Notes: generated by a model from the sequence alone, not told the origin. A stretch of DNA of 64,000 bases from an uncultured Spartobacteria bacterium (GCA_938011325.1 CALLUD010000006.1:558001-622000); one strand, 5' to 3'. Shown: positions 52,837 through 62,614, counted from the stretch's first letter. Translations and numbers: made by a program.

Positions 52837-53570
52837 ATCCCTACGAATCGCCGCGGCTGCTCGCCGAGTATCTACTGCTGCATTATGGCAGCGCGGACGA
52901 CGTCCTCGACGGCCGTCCCGGTCCGGCCGACGCGGTCGGATTTCCTGTGCGGCTCGTGCGGGAGCTGCTTGCGCTGCCGGCCGGCGGAAGGGCGCTGGAC
53001 CTCGGCTGCGCCGTGGGAGCGTCGTCGTTCGAGCTGTCGCGACACTTCGAGCACGTTCTCGGCATCGATTTCTCCAGGACATTTGTCGAGGCCGCGACCC
53101 GCCTTCGTGACGAAGGCCGCCATCCCTTCGAAAAAGTCATCGAAGGCACAATTCGCGAACCGGCGATCGCCCGCGTGCCTGCCGACATCGACCTTTCACG
53201 CACGCGCTTCCAGCAAGGCGATGCCGAAAACCTGCCGCCCGATCTCGCCGACCTCGACCTCGTGCTCGCCGCAAATCTCCTCTGCCGCCTCTCGAATCCA
53301 AGGCGGTTGCTCGACCGCCTTCCCTCGCTCGTGAAGCCCGGCGGCCAGCTTCTCCTCACGACCCCTTTCACGTGGCTCGAGGAATTTACGCCTCGCGAAA
53401 ACTGGATCGGCGCGACCCCGGAGAGCGGTCACAGCATCGACGCGCTCAAGCAATTGCTCGAGCCCGCTTTCGAGTTGGAACATGTCACTGACCTGCCATT
53501 CTTGATCCGTGAGCACTCCCGAAAGTTCCAATACGGGATCGCCTGCGGCACCCGCTGGCGCAGGAAATAA
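52833..53570 (+). CDS. Stand-alone methyltransferase resembling the C-terminal domain of OvoA
   Basis: The 245-residue protein opens NPYESPRLLAEYLLLHYGSADDVL, and its motif I is ALDLGCAVGASSFELSRHFEHVLGIDFS. This text matches what I recall of the putative 4-mercaptohistidine N1-methyltransferase family (TIGR04345), which in OvoA forms the C-terminal half of the ovothiol enzyme. Here it stands alone, without the sulfoxide synthase part. It starts at GTG 52833 in the M29-like stop. The methyl acceptor is presumably a small thiol or histidine derivative, but this is inference. Confidence 0.7.
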   Translation: MNPYESPRLLAEYLLLHYGSADDVLDGRPGPADAVGFPVRLVRELLALPAGGRALDLGCAVGASSFELSRHFEHVLGIDFSRTFVEAATRLRDEGRHPFEKVIEGTIREPAIARVPADIDLSRTRFQQGDAENLPPDLADLDLVLAANLLCRLSNPRRLLDRLPSLVKPGGQLLLTTPFTWLEEFTPRENWIGATPESGHSIDALKQLLEPAFELEHVTDLPFLIREHSRKFQYGIACGTRWRRK

Positions 53571-54156
53571 CAGCATCGACTGGGAGGCCTGCTGGCAACG
53601 CGGCGACACGCCGTGGGACAAGGGCGCCGCATCGCCACCACTGCTGGAGTGGCTCTCGAACCACACGTTGCGCGGTCTCGTGCTGGTGCCCGGCTGCGGC
53701 AGCGGACACGACGTTCGCGCCCTCGCCCGTGCCGGCGCCGAGCCGATCGGGCTCGATCACTCGCCCTCCGCCATCAATGTCGCAGATTCGTTTCCGCGCG
53801 TCGGTCCGGAGCGCTACCGCCTCGCGAACCTCTTCGAGCTGCCGCCCGAGATGGTCGGCGTGTTCGACTGGGTCGTCGAGCACACCTGCTTTTGCGCGAT
53901 CCCACGATCCTTGCGCGCGAATTACGTGGAGGCCGTCGCCGCCGCGCTCAAACCCGGCGGCCACCTCCTGGCGATTTTCTATTTGAACCCGCACGACGAC
54001 GGGACTCCCGACGAGCCGCCTTTCGGAACGTCACGCAAGGAACTCGACACCCTGTTTTCACCGCGCTTTGCGCTGCTGGACGAATACGTGCCAACAGCCG
54101 CATTCCCTGGCCGTGAGCAAAGGGAACTCGTCCGCCTCCATCGCCTGCGCGACTGA
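53509..54156 (+). CDS. TPMT-family SAM-dependent methyltransferase
   Basis: The 215-residue protein follows the thiopurine S-methyltransferase pattern: WEACWQRGDTPWDKGAASPPLLEWL, LVPGCGSGHDVRALARAG, and VVEHTCFCAIPRSLRANYVEAV. Bacterial members methylate thiols and selenium or tellurium compounds. It starts at GTG 53509 inside the end of the preceding gene, with a 62-base overlap; no later start fits as well. Its stop lies directly against the DUF971 stop on the other strand. Confidence 0.75.
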   Translation: MSTPESSNTGSPAAPAGAGNNSIDWEACWQRGDTPWDKGAASPPLLEWLSNHTLRGLVLVPGCGSGHDVRALARAGAEPIGLDHSPSAINVADSFPRVGPERYRLANLFELPPEMVGVFDWVVEHTCFCAIPRSLRANYVEAVAAALKPGGHLLAIFYLNPHDDGTPDEPPFGTSRKELDTLFSPRFALLDEYVPTAAFPGREQRELVRLHRLRD

Positions 54157-54465
54157 CTAACCACCCGCGAGGCGACGCAGGTAATCGAACGAATAGATGC
54201 CGGTCGAATGACCGTCCTGCCATCGAAGTTGCAGGCCGTATCCCCCGACAAAGTCATATCCGCGCAACTCGAAACTCGCCGGCGTGTATTCGTTGTTCGG
54301 GCGGATCACCTTCCCCATCACATCCGGTTCGCCGCCGCAGACGGCACACGGACACGCACGGCGCAGACGCTCGAGATCGAAATAGCTCTCGACGCCGTCG
54401 CTCCACGCGATCGCGAGCTCTTTTCCGATGATCTGGACCTGTTCAGGCCGCAACGCCACTGCCAT
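54157..54465 (-). CDS. DUF971 domain protein
   Basis: The 102-residue protein has the DUF971 (gamma-butyrobetaine hydroxylase-like N-terminal) layout: LAIAWSDGVESYFDLERLRRACPCAVC, then a WQDGHSTGIYSFDYLR end. In some relatives it partners with iron-sulfur assembly; here no such gene is near. ATG 54465 starts the family sequence; the GTG at 54501 is upstream and less likely. Confidence 0.82.
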   Translation of the reverse strand: MAVALRPEQVQIIGKELAIAWSDGVESYFDLERLRRACPCAVCGGEPDVMGKVIRPNNEYTPASFELRGYDFVGGYGLQLRWQDGHSTGIYSFDYLRRLAGG

Positions 54466-54550
54466 ACGCGCTTCGTAAGGCAAACCCTCCCGCCCCTGCA
54501 CGCATTTTCACGCTGGCGCCCATCCCCGGGGCACATACGTTGAAGGCTCG

Positions 54551-56971
54551 ATGAATCGCAACGCTCCCGAACTTCTCGCGCCGGCTGGCGACTGGGATTG
54601 CGTAAAGGCGGCGGTGGCCAATGGAGCCGACGCCGTCTATTTCGGCCTGCCGCGATTCAACGCGCGCATGCGCGCCGAGAATTTCACCGAGGAGGATCTC
54701 CCGGAGGTCGTCCGTTTTCTGCACAACCACGGCGTGAAGGCCTACGTAACCTTCAATGTGCTCGTCTTTACCGACGAACTGCCCGCCGCCGTCAGACAGC
54801 TTCAACTTCTCGAATCCGCCTGCGTGGATGCCATCATTGTGCAGGACATCGGACTGGCGACGCTGGCGCGGCGATTGACGCCAAATCTGCGAGTCCACGC
54901 CTCCACCCAAATGACGATTACCTCACCGGAAGGTGTGGAGTTCGCTGCGGAGCTGGGTGTGAAGCGCGTCGTGCTCGCCCGCGAGCTGTCGCTTCGGGAG
55001 TTGGAAAAATTCGATCCGGCCGCGATGCCGCTCGAGGTATTCGTTCACGGCGCGCTGTGCGTCGCCTATTCCGGCCAGTGCCTCACCAGCGAGTCACTCG
55101 GCCAGCGCAGTGCCAACCGCGGCGAATGCGCGCAGGCGTGCCGCATGCCCTACGAATTGATCGTCGACGGCGCGGTGCGGGATCTCGGCGACAAACGCTA
55201 TCTGCTGTCTCCGCAGGATCTCGCCGCAGTCCGCGAGATTCCGGATCTGATCCGGCGCGGCATTTGCAGCTTCAAGATCGAGGGAAGGTTGAAGTCTCCG
55301 GAATATGTCGCCGCGGTGACCTCCGTGTATCGCAAAGCCATCGACGCGGCACTGGAGGGGACTCCGCGCGAACCGACCGCGGAGGATTGGTATCGCCTCG
55401 AGATGACATTCTCGCGCGGTCTCTTCTCCGGCTGGATGCATGGCGTAAATCACCAGCGGCTCGTTGGCGCGCGCTTTGGAAAAAAGCGCGGTCCGTTCGC
55501 CGGGCACGTGCGCGAAGTCGGCCGGAACCATGTCGTCCTCGAGAAGGCGGAATGCGCGTTGAAGCCCGGGGACGGCATCGTCTTCGACACCGGTGGCGAC
55601 ACGAACCACGAACAGGGCGGCCGCATCTTCGACATTCAAAATGGCCGTCTGCGCTTCGAGCACAGCCACATCGATTTCTCGCGCATCAAACCAGGCGACC
55701 GCGTGTGGAAGACCGATGACCCGGCACTCGAACGCGAGCTGCGCAGCACGTTCACCAAGCGCGTGGAAGTGTCCTCCACGAGGAAGGTGCCGATTCGATT
55801 TGTCGTCGAGGGATCCGTGGGGGAACCGCTGAAACTGACAGCTTTCGCGAATGACAGGCAGTCCAGCGTGCAGTCCGGCAGCCCGCTCGACGCCGCGCGG
55901 AATCAGCCGCTCACCACCGAAAAACTGGCCGCCCAGCTGGGCAAACTTACGGACACTCCGTTCGAGATGGAGGCCATCGAAAACCAACTCCGCGGGGATG
56001 TCATCATTTCCCTCGGCGAGCTGAATCGTCTGCGGCGGGTCGTCGTCACCGACCTCGAAAAGCCCGGAAAGTCCTCACCACCGGCGGAGACGCTCGAGGA
56101 ATTCCTTGCGAGCATCCGCCACGCCGCGCCAGGAGATCCCGACTCGAGCCTTTCCGTCCTATGCCGCACGGATGAGCAACTGGACGAAGCGCTCCGTTCC
56201 GAGGCCGATGTGGTCATTGGCGATTTCGAGGACATTCGTCGATACGGTGACGCCGTGAAACGCGCCCGCGAGACGGGCCGCACCATTTTCCTGGCGACAC
56301 CCCGCATTCAAAAGGCCGGCGAACAGGGCTTTTTCAAGCTCATGGAAAAAGCCGCGCCCGATGGCGTGCTTCTCCGCAACGTCGGATCCATCGCTTATTT
56401 CAAGGACTCACCGCTCCGAAAAATCGGCGACTTCTCGCTGAACATCGCAAATCCTGTCTCCGCTTCCGTCTTTCGAAATCACGGTCTGGAGCGGCTGACC
56501 GTGTCCTACGACCTGACCATCGGGCAGGTCGAGGCGCTTGCCCGTGGCGTGCCGCCGGGTTGGCTGGAACTCACCATTCACCAGCACATGCCGATGTTTC
56601 ACATGGAGCATTGCGTCTTCGCGGCATTCATGAGCAGCGGCACCTCGTTCCTCGATTGCGGCCGCCCGTGCGAAAAACACCGCGTGCATCTGCGTGATCG
56701 TGTCGGCGTCGAACACCCACTCCGTGCCGATGTCGGCTGCCGCAACACGTTGTTCAACGCCGCCGCACAGACCGGCGCGAAGTTCTTCGACCGGCTCACT
56801 TCGGCAGGCATCCGGCATTTCCGGGTCGAGCTTCTCGAGGAGAATGCCGCGGAAACCCGCGCCATCATCGCCGCCTACCGCTCGCTGGTCGATGGCCGTG
56901 CGGAAGGTCGATCGCTGTGGCGGCAGTTGAAGGCCACGCATCAGCTCGGCGTGACCCAGGGCACCTACTGA
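54551..56971 (+). CDS. U32 family peptidase / RlhA-like 23S rRNA hydroxylase
   Basis: The 806-residue protein has the U32 core (ELLAPAGDWDCVKAAVANGADAVYFGL) and a cysteine set near 177-205 (HGALCVAYSGQC, then RGECAQACRMPYEL), which in this family binds an iron-sulfur cluster. A long C-terminal extension of about 500 residues includes FKIEGRLKSPEYV at the junction, similar to DUF3656-containing RlhA proteins that hydroxylate 23S rRNA. Whether it is a peptidase or an RNA hydroxylase is not decided by sequence alone. The AEC gene follows by 3 bases. Confidence 0.78.
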   Translation: MNRNAPELLAPAGDWDCVKAAVANGADAVYFGLPRFNARMRAENFTEEDLPEVVRFLHNHGVKAYVTFNVLVFTDELPAAVRQLQLLESACVDAIIVQDIGLATLARRLTPNLRVHASTQMTITSPEGVEFAAELGVKRVVLARELSLRELEKFDPAAMPLEVFVHGALCVAYSGQCLTSESLGQRSANRGECAQACRMPYELIVDGAVRDLGDKRYLLSPQDLAAVREIPDLIRRGICSFKIEGRLKSPEYVAAVTSVYRKAIDAALEGTPREPTAEDWYRLEMTFSRGLFSGWMHGVNHQRLVGARFGKKRGPFAGHVREVGRNHVVLEKAECALKPGDGIVFDTGGDTNHEQGGRIFDIQNGRLRFEHSHIDFSRIKPGDRVWKTDDPALERELRSTFTKRVEVSSTRKVPIRFVVEGSVGEPLKLTAFANDRQSSVQSGSPLDAARNQPLTTEKLAAQLGKLTDTPFEMEAIENQLRGDVIISLGELNRLRRVVVTDLEKPGKSSPPAETLEEFLASIRHAAPGDPDSSLSVLCRTDEQLDEALRSEADVVIGDFEDIRRYGDAVKRARETGRTIFLATPRIQKAGEQGFFKLMEKAAPDGVLLRNVGSIAYFKDSPLRKIGDFSLNIANPVSASVFRNHGLERLTVSYDLTIGQVEALARGVPPGWLELTIHQHMPMFHMEHCVFAAFMSSGTSFLDCGRPCEKHRVHLRDRVGVEHPLRADVGCRNTLFNAAAQTGAKFFDRLTSAGIRHFRVELLEENAAETRAIIAAYRSLVDGRAEGRSLWRQLKATHQLGVTQGTY

Positions 56972-56974
56972 CGC

Positions 56975-57910
56975 ATGCCCATCTTCGACTCGCTGGCGCC
57001 CATTCTTCTGCTGCTCGCCCTCGGCGCGGCATTGGCGCGCTGGAAATTTCTCGGCATCGAGTTCATGGGCGACCTTAACCGCCTCGCATTCTGGATCGCA
57101 CTTCCGGCCATGATGTTCCAGGCCATCGCCCACGCCGGCACGCCCGGCCGGCAGACATGGCTGCTGCTCGCGCTTCTCTATGCGGGCACGCTGCTGATTT
57201 TTGGCGGCTCCTGGCTGCTTGGATATTTCCTCCGGATGCCTCCGTCGACGCTCGGTGCGTTTGTCCAGTCGTCGTATCGCGGCAATCTCGCCTACATCGG
57301 CGTGCCGGTGCTCGCCTATGCCTTCGATGCGCTGCCGGATTTTGAAAAATCGCGCTTCATGGCCACGGCGCTCCTCGTGATGGCGCCGATGACCGCGCTG
57401 TTCAACGTGCTCGCCGTCATCGCCCTGCAAGGGCCGCAGCACACGTTTGGCGCGACCGGCGTTCGCATCATCGTCCGTTCAATTCTCACGAATCCTTTGA
57501 TCATCGCGTGCGCGGCGGGTCTGATTTTCGCGCTCCTTCACGTGCCGATTCCGCGCTTTGCCGACCGGACTCTCGAAGCCCTGGGTGGCGCGGCCGTTCC
57601 AATTGCCTTGCTGTGCATTGGCGGATCGCTCGCGTCGATCCGATTGGGGGGCAACCGCCTGGCCATCATCGGCGCGACCCTCCTCAAAGTCCTCGCCGCC
57701 CCACTGCTGGCCTTCACATTGTGCCGGGCTTTCGGGATTTCCGGACCCGATCTCAAGATTGCCCTGGTCCTTTCGGCATGCCCCACCGCGGCGGCGGCCT
57801 ACATCATGGCCCGGCAGCTCGGCGGCGACGAACACCTCACTTCCGGCGCGATTGCGTTGAGCACGGTGGTCGCAGGACCCGTCCTCGCCATTGCGCTCTG
57901 GGCGCACTGA
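56975..57910 (+). CDS. AEC-family (auxin efflux carrier-like) membrane transporter
   Basis: The 311-residue protein has about ten helices in two five-helix halves. It starts with APILLLLALGAALARWKFLG and contains FVQSSYRGNLAYIGVPVLAYAF, the signature of AEC transporters, with CPTAAAAYIMARQLGGDEHL in the second half. Members export small organic anions. The substrate is unknown. Confidence 0.82.
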   Translation: MPIFDSLAPILLLLALGAALARWKFLGIEFMGDLNRLAFWIALPAMMFQAIAHAGTPGRQTWLLLALLYAGTLLIFGGSWLLGYFLRMPPSTLGAFVQSSYRGNLAYIGVPVLAYAFDALPDFEKSRFMATALLVMAPMTALFNVLAVIALQGPQHTFGATGVRIIVRSILTNPLIIACAAGLIFALLHVPIPRFADRTLEALGGAAVPIALLCIGGSLASIRLGGNRLAIIGATLLKVLAAPLLAFTLCRAFGISGPDLKIALVLSACPTAAAAYIMARQLGGDEHLTSGAIALSTVVAGPVLAIALWAH

Positions 57911-57918
57911 CGATCCGA

Positions 57919-58800
57919 CTAAAACTCGCGGCGAAGCAGATATTCGGCGATCTGCTCGAGACGCTGCGCGCGGCCGCGAAAAGCCTGCAACGCCTTGAGC
58001 GCGGCATTCGTAAGCCGCTCGGCCTCGCGTTTCGATGCCGCAAGCCCCATGACCGACGGATAGGTCGTCTTCTGTGCCGCGACGTCCTTCCCGGCGCTTT
58101 TTCCAAGTTTCGCACTGGTCTGGGTGACGTCGAGAATGTCGTCCACCACCTGAAAGGCCAGTCCGAGATTTCTTCCAAACTCCGTGAGCGCGTCGAGCTT
58201 CGCCGGCGTCGCATTCGCACTCATCGCTCCGAGACGCAGGCTCACCTCGATCATCGCCGAGGTCTTTCGCTCGTGAATGAACCGCAGATCCTTCTTCGTC
58301 GCCCTCCGCCCTTCTCCCTCGAGATCCGCCACCTGCCCTGCCACGAGCTTGAGGCTTCCCGCTGCGATGGCGAGATCGCGAATCATCGTCGAGACTGGAT
58401 AACGCGAGGTTGGTCTCGCCTGGGCAAGAATTTCAAACGCCTGCGCGAGCAGCGCATCGCCAGCCAGCACCGCGATACCCTCGCCGAAAACCTTGTGAGA
58501 GGTCGGCCTGCCGCGCCGCAAATCGTCGTCATCCATGCACGGCAGGTCGTCGTGAATCAGCGAATAGGTGTGCACACATTCCACGGCGCAGGCCGCCGGG
58601 AGAGCCGCGTCCACAGAGCCTTCGCAGGCCTCCGCCGCCGCAAGGCAAAGCACCGGCCGCATTCTCTTGCCTCCGGCAAACAGACTGTAGCGCATCGCCT
58701 TGTGAATGGACGCCGGCTTGACGTTCGCTCGCGGCAGATAGCCGTCGAGCGCCCGATCCACCCGTTGCGAACAGTCCAGTAGGTATGCCTGCAAATCCAT
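57919..58800 (-). CDS. ispA: Polyprenyl synthase (geranylgeranyl/farnesyl diphosphate synthase)
   Basis: The 293-residue enzyme elongates allylic diphosphates with isopentenyl diphosphate. The first aspartate-rich motif is DDLPCMDDDD (residues 84-93) with FAGGKRMRPVL upstream, and the second is FQVVDDILDVT. The five residues before the first motif and the length match IspA-type enzymes. The product length cannot be fixed by reading. It converges on the AEC gene and is divergent from purN. Confidence 0.88.
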   Translation of the reverse strand: MDLQAYLLDCSQRVDRALDGYLPRANVKPASIHKAMRYSLFAGGKRMRPVLCLAAAEACEGSVDAALPAACAVECVHTYSLIHDDLPCMDDDDLRRGRPTSHKVFGEGIAVLAGDALLAQAFEILAQARPTSRYPVSTMIRDLAIAAGSLKLVAGQVADLEGEGRRATKKDLRFIHERKTSAMIEVSLRLGAMSANATPAKLDALTEFGRNLGLAFQVVDDILDVTQTSAKLGKSAGKDVAAQKTTYPSVMGLAASKREAERLTNAALKALQAFRGRAQRLEQIAEYLLRREF

Positions 58801-58884
58801 GAAGCCGCCAAGTATGCAAACGCTGCGAAAGTTGGGAAGCGCCGCCTTGCGTCACCGACTTCGTCGTGCATCATCGACGGCTCC

Positions 58885-59463
58885 ATGAGACTCGGCATCC
58901 TCGGCTCCGGCAAGGGCTCCAACTTCGCGGCAATCCTTCGCGCCATTCAGGACGGCACCCTCGATGCGGAGGTCGCCATCGTCATTTCCGACGTCCCCGG
59001 AGCAGGCATTTTGAAACTCGCCGAAGACGCGGGCATTCCGACATACACTTTGAACGAGCCAAAGTTCCGCACGCGCCTGAGCCCGGAGGTGGAACTCGAG
59101 CTGGTCAAGAAATTGAAATCCGCGCAGGTCGATCTTGTCGCGCTCGCCGGCTACATGCGCGTCGTGAAAGCGCCGATGCTCGAGGCGTTCCCGCGACGCA
59201 TCATCAACATTCACCCCTCCCTTCTGCCGCAGTTCCGCGGGCTCGAAGCGTGGCGGCAGGCACTGGAAGCCGGTGTCGAGAAGACGGGATGCACGGTGCA
59301 TTACGTCGACACGGGCGTGGATACCGGGGAAATTCTTGCGCAGGAGGAGGTGCCGGTTCTTCCCGGCGACACACCCGCCGCCCTGCACGCGCGCATTCAG
59401 GAAGCCGAGCATCGACTCTATCCAGCCGTCCTTCGTCGACTCGCGGAGGAAATGCGGGCATGA
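58885..59463 (+). CDS. purN: Phosphoribosylglycinamide formyltransferase
   Basis: PurN formylates GAR in purine synthesis with 10-formyl-tetrahydrofolate. The 192-residue protein has the motif NIHPSLLPQFRGL, HYVDTGVDTGEILAQ and the GSGKGSNFAAIL start. Its stop overlaps the start of the UvrD-like helicase (ATGA). The start ATG 58885 fits the family. Confidence 0.94.
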   Translation: MRLGILGSGKGSNFAAILRAIQDGTLDAEVAIVISDVPGAGILKLAEDAGIPTYTLNEPKFRTRLSPEVELELVKKLKSAQVDLVALAGYMRVVKAPMLEAFPRRIINIHPSLLPQFRGLEAWRQALEAGVEKTGCTVHYVDTGVDTGEILAQEEVPVLPGDTPAALHARIQEAEHRLYPAVLRRLAEEMRA

Positions 59464-61460
59464 GCCGATTCCGCATCTTCGATCTCAATCCCGAACAGCA
59501 GGAAGCCGCGAAACACATCGACGGCCCGCTGTTGATCCTTGCCGGCGCTGGAACGGGCAAGACCCGCGTGATCACGGCTCGCATTGCATGGCTCGTCGCG
59601 CACGGAGCGGACCCCGCCTCGATTCTCGCGGTTACTTTCACAAACAAGGCGGCCCGTGAAATGAAGGAGCGTGTCGCAGGCATGATCGAGCCCGAGCAGG
59701 CCGCGCAGGTCACGACCTCCACATTTCACGCGCTCTGCGTGCGCATTCTCCGGGCCGACGCCGCACACCTCGGCTACAAGCCCAACTTCAGCATCTACGA
59801 CGAGAGCGACACGCGCGGTCTCCTCAAGAAGATCATCACCCGCACGGCGGGTCAGGACGAGAAGCTGGATCCCGCCCTGGCAAAGAATCTCATCAGCAAG
59901 GCGAAGAACAGTGGATGGGCGGCTCCCTCGGACGAGGAGACCCTCGCCGGCGCGGTTTACAGCCGTTACGAGAGCGAACTCCGGTCGCTCAACGCGATGG
60001 ATTTCGACGACCTGCTCGTGAACGCGGTCCGCCTGCTTTCGAACTATCCCGAGGTGCGCGCCAAATGGCAGCAGCGGTTCCGTCACCTCATGGTCGACGA
60101 GTTTCAGGACACCAACAAACTCCAGCTCGAGCTCGTTTCGCTGCTCGCCTCCGGCGATCCGCCCGACGTGTGCGTCGTCGGCGACGACGACCAGAGCATC
60201 TATGGATGGCGCGGTGCGGAAGTGGCGAACATCCTCGAATTCGAGCGCCATTTTCCAAACCCGAAGGTTATCAAGCTCGAGCAGAATTACCGGAGCACAA
60301 ACGAGATTCTGCAGGCCGCAAACCGAGTGATTCGCAACAACACCCGACGGCGCGGAAAGAATCTCTGGAGCCCGCGAACCGGCGGTGATCCCGTGCATGT
60401 CGTCGCCGTGCCGGACGATCGCGAGGAGGCCGAGTTCATCGTTAACGAAATCGCCGCGCGTCGCGACACCGAGTCCGGCAAGTGGGAGGATTACGCGATT
60501 CTCTATCGCATGAACGCGCAGTCGCGGTTGTTCGAGGAGAACCTCCGCCGCATGCGAATTCCCTATCGCATCATCGGCGGAAAGAGCTTCTACGACCGGC
60601 GCGAGATCAAGGACCTCATGGCTTACATGACCGTCCTGCTCAACCCCCAGGATGACGCCGCGCTTCTCCGCATCATCAACACACCACCGCGCGGCATCGG
60701 CCCGGCAACAGTGGAAATCGCACTGGAGCGCAGCACACAGAATCACCGCAGTCTTTACGAGGAACTGACGTCCCAGGAATTCCTCGACTACGTCACGCGA
60801 CGCACCGCCGATGCGATCCGCACCTTCTCCGACTCCATCGAAGCGGCGAAGATTCGCATCGCAACGCCCGAGTCCGACGTGGCGCACATCATTTCCGAGA
60901 TGCTGGAGACTGCCGGCTACTTCGACGATCTCAAGCGGTCCTGCAAAACGATCGAGGAGGGCGACAAGCGTGAGATCAATGCGCGCGAACTGCTCGCCAG
61001 CCTTTCGGATTTCCAGAAGCGCTCGAGAAAGGGCCTGCGCGGCTTCCTCGACGAAGTGTCGCTCGATCGCGAACGTGAGGAAAAGGAGGACGACGGCAAA
61101 GGCGTCACCCTCATCACGCTCCACGCCGCAAAGGGACTGGAGTTTCCGCATGTTTATTTGATCGGCGCGGAGGAAGGGCTGCTGCCGCACGAGCGGTCAA
61201 AGGCGGAGGACACGGTCGACGAAGAGCGTCGCCTGTTTTACGTCGGCATCACGCGGGCGATGCGCTCGTTGACGATCACGCACTGCCGCAACCGGATGCG
61301 GTTCGGAACGGCCACCTATTGCGAGCCCAGCCGGTTTCTCGAGGAAATCGAAGGCGAGGGCGTGGAACGCCGAAATTTCGAGGACCTCATGAACACGCCC
61401 GTCTCGGACGAGCAGTTCGAAAATCAGTTTGCACGGCTGAAGGATCTGCTGGCGGAGTGA
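59460..61460 (+). CDS. UvrD/Rep-family DNA helicase
   Basis: The 666-residue protein has superfamily 1 motifs: LAGAGTGKTRVITARI (Walker A), AVTFTNKAAREMKERV, VDEFQDTNKLQ, GDDDQSIYGWRGA, LEQNYRST, LITLHAAKGLEFPHVYLIG and VGITRAMRSL. This is the UvrD/PcrA/Rep type, used in repair and replication restart. Which of them cannot be told. The in-frame extension to 58866 lies inside purN and is rejected in favour of ATG 59460. Confidence 0.93.
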   Translation: MSRFRIFDLNPEQQEAAKHIDGPLLILAGAGTGKTRVITARIAWLVAHGADPASILAVTFTNKAAREMKERVAGMIEPEQAAQVTTSTFHALCVRILRADAAHLGYKPNFSIYDESDTRGLLKKIITRTAGQDEKLDPALAKNLISKAKNSGWAAPSDEETLAGAVYSRYESELRSLNAMDFDDLLVNAVRLLSNYPEVRAKWQQRFRHLMVDEFQDTNKLQLELVSLLASGDPPDVCVVGDDDQSIYGWRGAEVANILEFERHFPNPKVIKLEQNYRSTNEILQAANRVIRNNTRRRGKNLWSPRTGGDPVHVVAVPDDREEAEFIVNEIAARRDTESGKWEDYAILYRMNAQSRLFEENLRRMRIPYRIIGGKSFYDRREIKDLMAYMTVLLNPQDDAALLRIINTPPRGIGPATVEIALERSTQNHRSLYEELTSQEFLDYVTRRTADAIRTFSDSIEAAKIRIATPESDVAHIISEMLETAGYFDDLKRSCKTIEEGDKREINARELLASLSDFQKRSRKGLRGFLDEVSLDREREEKEDDGKGVTLITLHAAKGLEFPHVYLIGAEEGLLPHERSKAEDTVDEERRLFYVGITRAMRSLTITHCRNRMRFGTATYCEPSRFLEEIEGEGVERRNFEDLMNTPVSDEQFENQFARLKDLLAE

Positions 61461-61506
61461 AAGGCTTCGCTCTGCAAAGATCGCAAAACCTGCTTAGTTG
61501 CAGACG

Positions 61507-62598
61507 ATGAAATGGTCCTACCGCATCGCGAGGGTGGCGGGAATCGACGTGCGCGTTCACGTCACGTTCCTGCTGCTGCTGGCCTACTTCGGGTTCCTCG
61601 CCTACTCGCATGCGGGGGCGATGGCCGCTCTCGCGAATGTGGTCTTCATCCTGCTGCTGTTCGTGTGCGTATTGCTGCACGAATTCGGCCATGCATTCGC
61701 GGCGCGCGTCTACGGCATTCAAACGCCGGACATCACGCTCCTCCCGATCGGCGGCGTCGCGCGGCTGGCCCGCATGCCGGAGAATCCCATTCAGGAACTC
61801 GTCGTCGCCGTGGCGGGGCCCATGGTGAACGTCGTCATTGCGCTGGCACTCTGGCTTCTCCTGGGAATGCCGTCGCCTTTCGGCGACCCCTTCGAAATCA
61901 CGCAACCCGGCACCGCCGTTCTCGCCCAGTTGCTGGAAGTCAACGTAATGTTGATCCTGTTCAACATGATCCCAGCCTTTCCCATGGATGGCGGTCGCGT
62001 GCTGCGGGCGATCCTCGCCACGAAACTGGATCACGCCCGCGCCACCAATGTCGCTGCGAAGGTCGGGCAGGGTATTGCGGTGCTGTTCGCGATTGTGTCC
62101 ATTACGGGCATTCCCGGAATCGTGGAGCCAAATCTGTTTCTCCTGCTGATCGCCATGTTCGTCTTCTCAGGCGCCCAGCAGGAGGCACAATACGCGCAAA
62201 TGCGGACTGCGGCTGCCGGTCTGCGCGTGGGCGACGCGATGCTTACCCGGTTTCACTCGCTGCCGGAGATGATGAGCGTCTCCGACGCGATGTCGCTCGT
62301 TCTTAATGACACGCAGCCAATCTTTCCCGTGGTCGATGACCGCCTGCGCGTCGTCGGCATGGTGTTGCGCAATGAACTGCTCGAGGCCGGCCAGAATGGC
62401 CGCGACGCGGAATCCGTGTCGGCCCTCGCAAAGGATATTCCGGCCGTTTCAAGTCAGGATACCTTCGAACAGGCTCTTTCTCTCATGCAGCAAAGCGGCA
62501 GCGCGATCCTTCCCGTGGTCAATCCAGGCCGGCAAATCATCGGCCTCGTGAGTCTGAATCTGCTCTCCGAGCGCGCCCGCCACATGCGCGCCGCATAA
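61507..62598 (+). CDS. Site-2 protease (M50) with C-terminal CBS domains
   Basis: The 363-residue protein has a membrane core with HEFGH (residues 58-62) and NMIPAFPMDGGR, the two motifs of M50 intramembrane proteases. About 140 C-terminal residues form two CBS repeats (MSVSDAMSLVLNDTQPIFPVVDDRLRVVGM and DTFEQALSLMQQSGSAILPVVNPGRQIIGLV), which sense adenine nucleotides in this class. ATG 61507 is chosen over the TTG at 61498. The substrate is unknown. It precedes trkA by 16 bases. Confidence 0.88.
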   Translation: MKWSYRIARVAGIDVRVHVTFLLLLAYFGFLAYSHAGAMAALANVVFILLLFVCVLLHEFGHAFAARVYGIQTPDITLLPIGGVARLARMPENPIQELVVAVAGPMVNVVIALALWLLLGMPSPFGDPFEITQPGTAVLAQLLEVNVMLILFNMIPAFPMDGGRVLRAILATKLDHARATNVAAKVGQGIAVLFAIVSITGIPGIVEPNLFLLLIAMFVFSGAQQEAQYAQMRTAAAGLRVGDAMLTRFHSLPEMMSVSDAMSLVLNDTQPIFPVVDDRLRVVGMVLRNELLEAGQNGRDAESVSALAKDIPAVSSQDTFEQALSLMQQSGSAILPVVNPGRQIIGLVSLNLLSERARHMRAA

Positions 62599-62614
62599 TG
62601 AGCCTTTTGCCAAA

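Noticed and set aside
59418..61190. 590-codon minus-strand open frame opposite the UvrD-type helicase
   Set aside because: The helicase motifs occupy the plus strand throughout and the antisense frame contains no conserved segments.
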